DNA of 64,000 nucleotides from Lunularia cruciata (lineage: Eukaryota; Streptophyta; Marchantiopsida; Lunulariales; Lunulariaceae). The stretch spans positions 59,330,911 to 59,394,910 of the forward strand of contig OX419760.1 in NCBI GenBank assembly GCA_948567375.1. The letters run 5' to 3'. The first letter of the stretch is position 1, and the number at the start of each line of letters is the position of its first letter. The notes below the pieces were generated by a model, which saw only the letters and a program-made list of their open reading frames with translations, searched no databases and was not told the origin of the DNA. The position numbers and the translations under genes were made by a program. Positions 33,388 through 44,784 of this stretch are shown here, one piece after another.

Positions 33388-34690
33388 TAGTTGCATCTTT
33401 TACTAGCTCAAGATATATTTCTTGACTTACTATAGGCCTCTATTGAACTCTTCGTAGATGATAGAAAACACTAAAACATTATATTGTTGTGTTGTGTTTG
33501 GAGAATTAGATGAGTGAAATTTAATTAAAGTCTATTTTGGGTTGCATTGTAATATTGATAGCATCATTGTCCATATCTCAAGGTTCAAAAAATAAAGAAA
33601 GGCCAAAAACAATGGGAAAAAAAATTATATACATTTTTGAGGAAAACAAAAATATTTATGCTCATCCATCTTGGTAAGCTGATAAGTTAGGAGATTCACT
33701 CACACTGGAGCAAGAGAAAATCCATACCAATGTAGTGAAATCCATGCCTTCAACCCAAGTGCATCAAGATCCACTTCATAGATGCATTCTACAAATTTAT
33801 GAATCTTATGCGTGTTTAGCAAAGCTCAAATAATATAAGTCATGTGATCCCATGGGCACAAATCCCAATCAAAAATCTCACTCCTTGAACTCTTCCATAT
33901 TTGGCATATCCTACAATTTCATAGTCAATATTTCACCCATAGCTCTATGCTGCCTTTCACTTTGCCTTATGCTCTCTTTTATTTCTCTCCTTTTACCACT
34001 CAATCTTTTCTCCTCCCTCTTCACTTTCCAAATGTTCCTCTCTATGTCCATATTTTTACCTCTCCTTCCTTTGAAAATGTCCAGATTTCTACTTCTACTC
34101 CCTTCTCTCTTTTCAAATACTCATTTTCCTTTTCTACCATTGATCTCCATTCCCCTTGAAACTTTTTGAATGTTCCATTCTCTTTGTCCTTGTTTTTGGC
34201 ACTATTCTTTGCCTCTCTTCCCTTCTATCTTTCCAAATATTTGTACCATTGATCTCTTCTCTTCCCTTTTTATTTTCAAATATGCTCATTCTCTTGACTT
34301 CACATTCTTCTCTTCCCACTCCTTCTTTCTTCACATGTCATGTAAAAACTTGCTAACTTACTAATAAATACCACCTTGCAAATAACATTGAAATTGGAAT
34401 TTGATAAGATTGACATCATACAAATATTTAGTGTATATATATGTAGCAATAATTCATATTCATTATAAAAAATTGATATTCATAAAAGTTGGAATCCATA
34501 TTCATAAAAGGAATTGCTTCATCAAAGCAATATTATCAATGAACCAATGCACACCACCATTCTAAAATTGTATTCCAATTTTATTAAGGATTCAAAAACC
34601 CACCAACTTCCTTGTTGATGCAACCCACATTTGTATCACTTCTTCTTTGGTTTCCTCTTTAGTAAGAATTCTTAAGGGATCAATTATTCA
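33388..34690. other. unassigned AT-rich spacer, pyrimidine-rich middle
   Basis: About 33,930-34,330 is strongly CT-rich on the plus strand, which keeps several frames open by composition alone. I see no gene or recognisable element. Confidence 0.4.
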
Positions 34691-35290
34691 TATTCTATAT
34701 CAAATTCCTACATAAACTCTATTTCTCTTCCTTTTCTTTTACCCATATAGTATACCTATTTCTCATGAAGTTATGCAATATGATGCAATAGTTAGTCCAC
34801 TGCATCAGATAGAATCTAAATTCCTACTTTTCAGTTGCACTCCTAAGTTCTTGCAACAAATGCCATTGGGTCTTTAACACTCCAATGCATTGTTCATTGA
34901 AAACATGAGCTCTTGCAACACATTTATTTGAATTTATTTTATCCTTTGTATGCGGCTACTTGAATGAGTGTACCAAATGACTCATCGCACATCATCTAAG
35001 TCACTTAGTAGATATTGATGGTGCTTGAAAAAAATTAATATGCACGCTTTGATTCATGTTGCCACACAATGGCAACTTCTTTGTATAGGTCATGTCATGA
35101 CAAGCCTACAACCCTACAATGCTAGCATAACCATTCAAAGAACCAAAGTTGGCACACAATTAACTTGGAACTCATAAAACTTAATATGGAGTAGATGATG
35201 GAACTCAAAGAACTAGAACTAAACCAAATTTCAAACTCATAAAACTTAATATGTATAGATGGAACTCAAATAACTCACAATATCAAAGAC
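34690..35290 (-). pseudogene. second PIF/Harbinger-type transposase relic
   Basis: On the minus strand one frame reads ARAHVFNEQCIGVLKTQWHLLQELRS, then after a stop an ILHNFMRN block, the C-terminal landmark of Harbinger transposases (R-x-x-x-E-x-x-x-G-x-L-K and L-H-N-F). Unlike the copy at the window start, the glutamate before the G-x-L-K helix is present. Upstream a weak NGYASIV...CHDMTYTKKLP segment matches the H-D region. The GDxGY block is not recognisable. Broken by several stops. Confidence 0.55.
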
Positions 35291-36942
35291 ACTCACCTTT
35301 GGAAAATGAATTATTCTTTGCATGTCATTGAATACCACTTGCATGTTGATGAAACCTTCCACCTAAAATAAGTTTCTCCATCTACTTTGGTTCTCTACAC
35401 TAATCGTAACAAAGTCCCATTCACCAATTAAGCACACTCCTAAAAAACATTTGAAGTTCTAATTCTCTTCTCTTTGTCAAGCCACACAACTTCTTTATGA
35501 GAATGGATACAATAACCATCATGACTATGTTTGTAAAGTTTGTGGTAGATCTTGAAACTAATCTCACACGTATTAGTGCACGTGCCACACACTCACAATT
35601 TGATCAAAGGTTACCTCCTATTAAACCCACACAAGGGTTTAGATATTTCTAGAATTTCTAGAATTTTTCTTTTAAAAATTATCATGGCCTCTAATAACTT
35701 CAAATAAACAAAGAAATAAAATGATATAACCTCCATCTCCATAGCTGTTTAAATAAATGGGTACCAAAATCTCTAAAAAATTAATACGGATGACACTTCT
35801 CTAGAGCAAGTATATTTCAAAATGAACCAAATACCACCACCTCTTCATTAGTTCGTTGTCTTCCATGTCATTGTCATTCCATGTTTCATTCAATTTTCCT
35901 AAACCCCACTCCTCCCCTCCTTCATTGTCTCCTCCCCATTCAAGAAAGTCAAATTTACGCTCCATATCCACTTCTCAAATCTGCTTTGCTTGTAGAATCT
36001 TGCAGAATTTCTTATTTTCCTTCACTAGTATTACTTCACTATAATAAGATGCAGCATAATACTACATCTTATTCTTGGGTAAAATGCAAGAGAATCTTAC
36101 ACAAGAAAGAAATTCTCACTGGAATCTGACACACCGGAGAAATGTAAAGGGAGAACTCAACCCCACCCCAACTCGTTCTTTTCGACCCATGCATTGGCTT
36201 TGGTATAAAGAAATTCCAAAAAAATAAAAATGATCACTTCATCGGGTAACATCTGTCCTTCAGATTCAAATCAATCTACGATTTATGACTAAATAAATTC
36301 TACAAGTTAACTAAAGCTTATTACTCGAGACCTTCCATAACAAGGAAAACACTACGGGTCACAAAAATCGACCCATAAATATTTTGCGACTATCCCTATA
36401 CAACTTTAAAGTAACCCTCACACTTTGCTTGTAAGAACTTCTACTAATACCCATGGATTGCGATCTTTAGAGGTAGTGAAAATCCCACTATTTGAAACAC
36501 CCCAGTGAACAGATAAAATTCATATATAGAATTCGTATAGAGAACGATAGTAATATTACACCATACCGTAGTCGCAAGCGAGAGTAGGTTCGCAACATGG
36601 TGAAGAGAGTTGAAACTCTCAGCTTTGCTAACCCAAGCAGAAAATCTAACCGGAGGTTTTAACCGTGGTCCGTGCAGAGAGTTAGGGCTCTGTCTGCTCT
36701 ACAGCAGTTGAATTCCTTCTGATGCACTTCATTGCGAATACTCTCACCTAGACACCAGTCTTGTTGCAGAAGGGTGGAGTCACTCGAGCTTTTGCTTCGT
36801 GAATTATTTGGAGCCGCTGTGATCGGTTCTCTGCGCGCGATTGTGCGCGGCTCAAACATTTAGGAGTCCGAGTACATTATCTCCTGGCTTTCGACACCGA
36901 TCGGGAAGTTAAGTGCGGTGGTTGATCAGGTGAGCAGAAGAC
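35291..36942. other. upstream region of PAF1 with a short repeat
   Basis: No gene. At about 36,345-36,520 a segment (cccataaatattttgcgac, then gtagtgaaaatcccact) resembles 55,270-55,370 and has similar words at 58.3-58.6 kb, a possible short non-autonomous repeat. From about 36,550 GC content rises toward the PAF1 start, as expected of promoter and 5' UTR. I could not place the transcription start; a weak TATA-like catatata lies at 36,520. Confidence 0.4.
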
Positions 36943-39900
36943 ATGTTTAGGAACCAGTATGACACGGATGTCACGACATGGAGTCCTGCGGGACGCTTGC
37001 ATCAGGTGGAGTACGCAATGGAAGCTGTGAAGCAGGGAAGCGCAGCTATTGGATTGCGGTCGAAGACTCATGTTGTTCTAGCAACTGTGAACAAGGCGTC
37101 ATCGGAGCTTTTATCGCACCAAAAGAAGCTGTTCAAGATTGATGGTCACATTGGTATTGCCATGGCTGGTCTGACTGCTGACGGGCGTGTGTTGTCACGG
37201 TACATGCGATCCGAGTGCATCAATCACAACTTTGTGTATGAATCGCCTCTTCCTGTAGGTCGGTTGGTGGTGCAAGTTGCTGATAAGGCACAGGTACTTC
37301 ACCACTCTCATTAAATTCACGTTGTTATCCAGTGGTTCAGTTCATGGTCAATTCTCTAGTTTTTGGAGTCAACTGAAGGTTTAAAGTAAATTTATGTGCT
37401 TTTTATTTGCGTCAGTCGAAAGACTTGTAGATTGTTAAATTTACCTGACCGGTTTCAGGAATCGTTTGAGGTTATCTATTCTTTCCGACGATATGAAGGA
37501 GGATATTCTGGACTGGAGTCTACTGGTTGAAGTCTATGATCATCGTGTGATGTCATTGTGTTACGGGATTTTGTGGCTGTTTTCTTTTGTTCATTTGGAA
37601 CATTTAGGTTTCTCTTGGAAGTGTGTCCGAGAGGAATAAGGATTTTTGGAAGTGGATGCAATGATGCCTGTGGCGCCTTAGCTGCTACTGAGACCAGGGA
37701 ACTGAAGTAGAAATCATCCTGGACTCTCTCTGGGTTTCTTTCAAGTGCAAAGTGTACGATCGATGACGGAAGTAAAATCTGGAGGAGTTTCAGAAGAGAC
37801 TTCGTGATATGATTGTTGCTGCCGAAGAATCAGTCCGGAAGAATAAAGTACTTTACTGTCCCTGTTTTCCTTCACTCTTTGGAGCAATCACCGACTTGGA
37901 ATGAGATGTATTATCATTCAGTGCTCCACACGATAGGAATTACTGCGTGTTGGAACTGCTTTACATGCGGTGTGCGCTTTCTGCGTGCTTATTTCCTGTA
38001 CGAGGTCTGCACGAAGATTTCAGTGCGAGAATTTTGTGTGTCAAAACGCACGAAGAATGTAGATTGTAACCTTCATACTGCATCAAACCAACAAAGTACT
38101 CTCTGGATTTTATGTACCAGAGAAACCTCTGTATAGGTTGGCAATGAATTGAGTTTGTTCAACAATTCCCGCCGCGGTGCTGTAAATCACCCTGTGCCCC
38201 AATTTTGCCCGCACTGTCGTTGAGACGGAGCAGCTTGAATTTCTGGCCAGCGGGGTTTTGGACGGCAAATTTTCGCGTTTTGTCCTGGCTGTTTCCGCAA
38301 ATGCGATATTATGGGCATCTCAACAGCTGACATCTGGCTTAATAGTGTCAGCGAATGTAAGGGTAGCAGGTTAACCTGATTCTATCGTCTTCTGCGCCGA
38401 CGCCCTGTGGGTATGCTCTCAGGAGGTGCGCGGAAGCCAGGCTTTTGAGCTTCTTTGCTTTAGGACGTAACGACTACTACGGAATGGATAATAATATGAT
38501 ATTAACGAATTGTGAACTTGAAAGCGATCTTTAGAACGATGGTTTCCGATCACTTTGAACGTGATATCCTACCATTAGACACTTATTTGCTGTTGAGAAA
38601 TAATATATATAGGTTTCTGTTGCATTTGTCCCGATTATCCTGTTCTTCGTAACAGCGAGATGTCAGTTGCATGGCTTTTTTATGTCAGAAAGGTGAACCA
38701 AGTTTACTTCCTCGGCTGTGCCCTGGGAGGCGCTAACCTCGAACCCGGTTGATTGGGCTTCTTGTACTCTCCGACCTTGCCTTTTTCCTCAAATCAGTTT
38801 TGCTAAGAATCTGCTTGTCAAGCAGGAGGCTATCTTTGAGGCATCTGATTTTTTTGGAGATTTGAGGGATTTTCTCGTATGGTTTTGCAAATGGCTTGTT
38901 GGGCTTCTCTCGCGTAAGTTGAGTTTGAACAGAAGAACGGCTGAAGGAATTTGACGTACAATAGATACAGTCCTTCCTAGTTCATTAAGTGTAATCACAA
39001 CTGGAAATTCATAGATTTGACTGTCAACTGTACGCTGCGTCCTTTGCAACTTGATCAGTCCATCATTCTGCCATCTGAAGACGTCACTTGCTTACTCTGC
39101 AATCTTGTTCCATTTTGTAATCCGTGTAAACTCATCCACCAGCATAATTTTAGTAAGTTTCTGACGTGCTCTTCACTCGTTTATGGGTTCTACGTGGGTT
39201 TGCCCCGTTCTGCAAACGGCTTCTGCTCCCATTACTCATATACTCATTTTTGGGTGTTGAATCTTTATTTTTATCCTTCTACTTTGTTGTCCAGAGCTAC
39301 TTGTGTCTCGTCTTTCCTTGTTTTCTGAGCTATCCATAAATTGCTCAATGTATTATATTTCTCGAATTCTGTTGCATAGCTGTTACCGAATACACGTTGC
39401 TTACTAGTTCTTTATGTATAAATTGATAGATAGATAGATATGTTGTTCTCGATATATTGCTATTATGCCTTTGCTTCAGGTTACATTCGCTGTATTCTAC
39501 TTTAGGGATTTATCACTCTTCTCGTATTGAGCATATCCTGGTGACCTTTCATATGCATTTAATGAGTTCTGGATCACCCGTTCCTAGAACGGCTTTTGCT
39601 CTCATCTACCAGTATTCATAAACTTCTTGTTGAGTAATGTTTTGTTTCAGTCTTGCTCTCCGCTCTCTGCTCCTACTTCCGTCCTCGCTCCTTCCATGTA
39701 CTCACATGACTCCAGCTCTTGTTGGCAATCCATTAACGAGCTTTTGCCATAGAATAGCATGGTCAAGTCTCCGATGCTAGGTTATGTTTACCTTATTGCT
39801 AATCATTTTTCTCAGAGGTATTCACAGGTGCATCTCGCTTCCTTTCCTTTCTCCTTCGTCTGCTCACATTTATATATTTTATTGGCTCGTTATCATTCTG

Positions 39901-42763
39901 CAGTCGTGGTTATTGGGAACACTCCTCTCCCTACACTTGATTCATCCCTCCTTCAAGTTGCCTGGCATTCGAGATAAATCCTGCTGACATTGCTGGTCCA
40001 CACATCATTTTCCACCGTTCTCTTCTCTCAGCATTTTCTCAGCTCGGATCCTACTTTAAGCACCATTTTTGGAGCAACCGAGTTTGCCTTGGCACTCATG
40101 AGCTTTTGAACTGAAACTCGGTCTGAGGAGTGCTGACATTCGCTCAGCTACTTCGGCACTGCATTTGGCGTTGATGAAGTCGTACTTGCTTTCGTGGAGG
40201 CTTACCATGACCGCCTTCTGCTTCCTTCAGCTGTTTAGCGTTCTAGGACTCATGTGCTCATGGCATATGTTGCGATACTCTATCCACTCCTCTTTCGCCT
40301 CGCTCTCTTCCCCTGATATCCAGTTGCGATATATTCTATCCCGTCATGGTCATGTTACACTTCGCTCCGTCTCAGACAAAACAACATTCTAGTTCGTACA
40401 TTGCAGCGAGCCACTCCTCCTTCCTCAACTAATACACCTCTCTTACTATTTGCTCGCTGTATAGGAAATAATAAAGTAAGAGCTGTTGCTATGAGTGCTA
40501 CAGATGGTATGATGCGAGGAATGAAAGTTATTGATACAGGAGCTCCTTTGGTATAAAATTGACAACCTAACAAGGTTAAGAAAAGCTCGTATAGATACAA
40601 GTTGAGAACCTGTTTCATGGTTCATACATGCCTTTTGATTTCAAGGTTCCTGCTCGACTCCACTCTTTAGGTTACTCTGAGTTACAGCGTTGCTTGTGGC
40701 TGTTCAATTGCCCAATGTATGGTATTTCACGACTTATGTTGCATAGCTGTTACTGAATACACGTTGCTTAATAGTTCTTTCTATATGTTGTTCTCGATAT
40801 GTTGGTATTTTGCCTTTGCTTCAGGTTACATTCGCTTTGTCAAGTTCACTTCATCTACTTTAGGGATTTGTCACTCTTCTCGAAGTGAGCATATCTTAAT
40901 TATCTTTTTCGGTCAGTTCTGCTTTCATTTTATTACCATTTCATCTGCACTTCATATGCATTTAATGAGTTCTGGATCTCCCGTTCCTCAAACGGCTTCT
41001 GTCCTCATATATCCATATCCATAAACTTCCATTTTATAACACGCAATATATTTCTAGAGGTATCTAATGGATGACAACGATGGGGACCCGTGCATTTTCT
41101 AGTTAGCCACGGGGCAACTCAGCACTATGCTGTGGTTTTATTTTGGTTTTGAGATAGTGTTGAACCATCACTATTTTTACACTGCACGTAAGTAGATATC
41201 TGTGGACTCATGTACTACGCGTACTCATTGTTCGGTGTCTGTCATTTTTCTGCGGTGATCTGTCTATTTCCTGATACTATTCGAGACAGTGACCTGTTCC
41301 ACCAGGTCATCTCAGCAGGTATAGTTTACCAGAAACTTTATACTTGTACCTCGTTACATGCTGATTGGTCCATACTGTCGTCTTTCTTAGGTGTGTAATA
41401 CAGGGTTGTTATAGAGTCTGAGGGTTCTACTAGATTTGCTGCATCCAGTGGTACCTAGTGCTCCATGATGATGCCGTTGGGATGAAGTTGGCCCTTTTCT
41501 TTTCTGCTCACTTTGAGTTCACAATATGTTTTCGGGTTTCGTGCATGTCCTCCCCTGCTTTTAATTTCATATGCTTAATCTGTTGTGTCTTGGTTCTTAT
41601 TCCCTGAAGTATACTAGTTCTTGCAGGTGCTACGTATGTATCAATTACGTCCTTACTTCTGCTTATGTTCGTAATGTTAGATTTACTTCCATTCTATTTG
41701 CTTAGGTTGGTCTTCCCTCAGCGCTGATTATTCCTCTGGCCCTTAACTTGTCTAGTGGCCTGCGGCCTGACTGAGCACTTCTCTCTGTAGTGAGGATGTT
41801 CCTGCATCGAGCAGAAATCTTGTTCCCTATGTTTCCACAGGGCATGGCCTCTTTTTTGACCGTCCCGCTCATTTCGAGTTGATCATGCATGCATTTTATA
41901 CGCACGTCATATGCACGTTCTCGGTTCCATACTCAGTGGTTCTGGATCCCCCGTTCTTCGAACGGCTTCTGCTCCCGTTTTCAATATGTTTTCGGGGATG
42001 TCGTAGAAGTTTAGGGATAAAATACCATGTATAATGTCTATTCAATTTGATTGGGTCATTGTCTTTACTCTATGTCATGTTATGTGTTTACTTTCTCGGT
42101 TACACTTACTTCTTGGTAACCGAGATTTACAAGTCTGCACGATTCACTGTTCCTTACGAATGTTAACACGTGCTAGATTGATATACTTTATGTAATAGGA
42201 ATTCTTGCAGTGCCCAATGCCAGTATCTTGTTGTATGTTTTAACTTCTTGCGTTGTACTATTTGCCAGGTTTGTACTCAACGGTCGTGGAAACGGCCATA
42301 TGGTGTAGGGCTTTTGGTGGCAGGCACTGACGAAACTGGCCCTCATTTGTATCAAAATTGTCCCTCTGGAAATTACTTCGAGTACCAAGCTTTTGCCATT
42401 GGATCACGCTCACAAGCGGCGAAAACGTATCTCGAGCGTAAGTACGAAACGTTTATGAGTTGCACCAAGGAAGAGTTGATTCGTCACGCGTTGTTTGCAG
42501 TAAAAGAATCTCTACAAGAGGAAGAGTTGACGAGCTCCAACTGCGGGTTAGCCATCGTGGGTATCGATGACCCTTTCGAGATTCTAGATCCGAAAAGGTT
42601 GCAAGCATACATAGACAATATGGAGGATGCTAACAGGGAAGAGGTTGTACCCACGGAAGAGGAACCACCACATGTAGCAGCAGGTGAGCTGCTGACCAGA
42701 GAATCTTCCGGTGGTGTGGAGGTTCCTGCTGATGGAGACGATCCGTCCCCAATGGAGACTTGA
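36943..42763 (+). CDS. PAF1: 20S proteasome subunit alpha type-1 (two coding exons)
   Basis: Coding exons 36,943-37,293 and 42,269-42,763 join in phase 0 through a GT-AG intron to give 281 residues, close to the usual length of about 278 in plants. The N terminus has the alpha-subunit signature ([20 protein letters not shown], residues 6-25), then GSAAIGLRS and [20 protein letters not shown]. Exon 2 starts [19 protein letters not shown] and contains [20 protein letters not shown]. These blocks are diagnostic of alpha type-1 (alpha-6 in systematic naming). It is a structural subunit of the outer ring of the 20S core, in nucleus and cytosol, non-catalytic, gating substrate entry. The last roughly 45 residues are acidic and variable, as in orthologues. 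No lesion is visible, so it is likely expressed. The start is the first ATG, supported by the family N terminus MFRNQYD. Confidence 0.96.
39354..39625 (+). repeat. intronic repeat, copy 1
   Basis: Matches 40,721-41,036 over gttgcatagctgttac, tatgttgttctcgatat, tgcctttgcttcaggttac, ttagggatttatcactcttc and catatgcatttaatgagttc. Ends with ggatcacccgttcctagaacgg, where CCGTTC and GAACGG can pair. Confidence 0.85.
40721..41036 (+). repeat. intronic repeat, copy 2
   Basis: Same blocks in the same order as 39,354-39,625, with an extra roughly 50-bp segment before the tail. The tail pairing is CCGTT with AACGG. An upstream block (40,225-40,330) also matches the related copy near 4,740-4,830. Confidence 0.85.
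41700..41990 (+). repeat. intronic repeat, diverged copy with tail
   Basis: Only the tail is clear: gtggttctggatcccccgtt at 41,936 followed by cttcgaacggcttctgctcc, with CCGTTC-TTC-GAACGG a perfect short stem. A further tail-like block, ccccgttctgcaaacggctt, lies at about 39,203-39,222. Confidence 0.6.
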
Positions 42764-43787
42764 TACGGGAACACAGGATTTGTTTGGTGCAATTTTTGCC
42801 TAAGTTCGTAGTGAAAGCTCTCCTTGTGACTGCCATTCGCGGACCTATTTACTTTAGAGCCACAAAGTATAGTTCATGAGCATGACCTGCTGAATTGTAC
42901 TTGACCAAGGACACTTTCCCAGAAGCCCATGACCAATATTCCAGAAGGAGGTGGTGTCAACGCAGAAATTGGACCCTCGATCACATCATGTTTTCTAAAA
43001 GCACAGCACCTCTTCTTAGTAAGGCTTACTCTACAAGGAAATGCTTTTGTTTGGTACACCTGTTTACAACATTTATCAAATGATTGTTTTCTGTGTACAG
43101 AAGTCTTTACTCACTGTATATAAAGTGGAGATCTTCTCAGAGCCCACTATTTTTGTTAGCTTTATTCTTCTTAGGACATCTACTCTGCCCTCTTCCTTCG
43201 AGCATATTCTCTTCACGTTGTTCATCCACCTGTGTGTGTTTAATTGGACCGTTGAACGTGTACCTGACCTCTTCAGACCATCAATGAGCCCAAAGCTAAC
43301 GCGGAGTAAGTTGTTTGCAGCGGCTTGCCGTATTAGCAGTCTACGATTGTAGCGAAATTTCGCGGACTTAGCCATCCACTCGCAAAACTACGAACGTTTA
43401 ACTGCAGGCAGTAAACAATTGACAGCAGTTGGAACCCATTTGAAATCTGACGAGTATTTCGAACACTGTTTTTCTGTAGATGCTTTAGATGTACCTTACC
43501 AGAAACGACTCCTCAACTTCTCACTTTGTAGGGTTCCAGTTCGGATCCGACTTATACGAAATCCCTGTTACGTTCTCAAAAGGAGAGAATAATTACTTCG
43601 CGGATGTTTCAAGCATCAACGTGGAGAAGGGTGTAACCGTTTTGCAGCCTCCAAACATAGAAGTACAGGGCTCGTGAAGTGCAAGTGCGAGGCATAAACT
43701 CATCGTGGGACTTGTTAGGAGGTTTATCAGCTCAAAGAATTTGGCATATGTTTACTTGGTCATTTGGCCACAAGAACTGGGGTATAT
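42764..43787. other. PAF1 3' flank
   Basis: Presumably includes the 3' UTR; I cannot place the poly(A) site. A 62-codon open frame at 43,489-43,677 has no recognisable domain and no support. Composition is intermediate. Confidence 0.4.
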
Positions 43788-44400
43788 ATCTGTCACTTTG
43801 ATCATCTCATACCAAGTATGAATCTGCCCTAACTTGTATCATCTGCAAAGCATATGAATACTTTTTCCAAGCATGGTAAACTATATACTTGATGGCATCT
43901 TGGGTAGGAATTCTGTATCCTCCAAAAAGAAATAGTGTCATATGGATAATTGTTACATCTAATGTAGAATCACATTCACAAGTGAGTAATGAAGATGTAG
44001 GTGGGTGGATAGACCAAACTTAGGTAGAACTTCATTGTAATCTTGGGTAGGAATTCTGTATCCTCCAAAAAGAAATAGTGTCATATGGATAATTGTTGCA
44101 TCTAATGTAGAATCACATTCAAAAGTGAGTAATGAAGATGTAGGTGGGTGGATAGACCAAACTTAGGTAGAACTTCATTGTAGTAAAGAAGATTGTTGGT
44201 GTGAATCTTGGCATTCTAATGCTTGGTCTAGCTAAGATCCAAGAGCCTGCATCTTTACTAGACCAAGACCAAAACAGTGCTCTAGTAATACAAGGATTGA
44301 TGAATCAACTAAGAGAAAATGTAAATATGTCAAAACTATCATTTTATCAAGGAAAACTATAAGCCTTTGATCCAATAAAGACACAAAATTTAAAGGTTAT
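43788..44400 (-). pseudogene. RT-element C-terminal fragment (copy B)
   Basis: Matches the minus-strand C-terminal coding region of the full element between about 46,950 and 47,480, including the block around its Cys/His motif (about 43,935-44,000). It lacks the last roughly 570 bp (3' end) of the full element. An internal 143-bp tandem duplication (43,897-44,039 and 44,040-44,182) copies the motif twice. No long frame survives. Confidence 0.7.
43897..44182. repeat. 143-bp tandem duplication
   Basis: Two adjacent, almost identical copies starting atcttgggtaggaattctg. The few differences between them show that the duplication is recent relative to the decay of the host fragment. Confidence 0.92.
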
Positions 44401-44430
44401 CTCTCGCACATGAAACATTATAGTTAGATC

Positions 44431-44662
44431 ATTGCCTTTTCACTTCTTCTTTGTCTTTTCTCTCTTATCTCTCCGGCTAATGTCTAAATGTTTTATCATT
44501 TTACTCTCTTCCTTTACCTCTTTGTTGAATTCTATATTTCAGCATTGCCTTTTCACTTCTCCTTTGTCTTTCCTTTCTCATCTCATTGCTCTGATTGATA
44601 TCTAAATGTTTTATCAATTTACTCTCTTCCTTTTACCTCTTCGTTGAATTCTATATTTCAGC
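44431..44662. repeat. 113-bp pyrimidine-rich tandem duplication
   Basis: 44,431-44,543 and 44,544-44,662 share attgccttttcacttct at the start and gaattctatatttcagc at the end, with moderate divergence. It lies between the C-terminal fragment (copy B) and the inverted 5' half of the RT element. Confidence 0.85.
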
Positions 44663-44784
44663 AGCCTGCCAAGCATCATGCGTGTTTCCCATCCTTCCCT
44701 TCTTATTCCCTTGTGGTTCTCTTCCTTTTTGTTCTCTTTATCCTATTTTGTCTGACCATGTTTGGGAGTTCGTGAGAGTATGTA

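Larger units (their letters stand above)
37294..42268 (+). other. PAF1 intron, 4,975 bp
   Basis: Starts gtacttcacc and ends tttgccag. Base composition is close to the exons and lacks the stop-dense AT-rich look of neighbouring transposons. It contains no gene that I recognise, but holds several copies of a repeat with a stem-loop tail (see the repeat entries) and a GATA microsatellite at 39,425-39,440. Confidence 0.9.

Noticed and set aside
33930-34364. Overlapping Ser/Leu/Phe-rich frames as membrane proteins
   Set aside because: They arise from a CT-rich tract that keeps all three frames open; peptide composition mirrors the base bias.
37813-38136. Nested gene inside the PAF1 intron
   Set aside because: The 107-codon frame has no domain, odd composition and no splice or promoter support; most likely a chance frame.
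39425-39440. GATA tetranucleotide run as a regulatory element
   Set aside because: Only about four units; an ordinary microsatellite within the intron.
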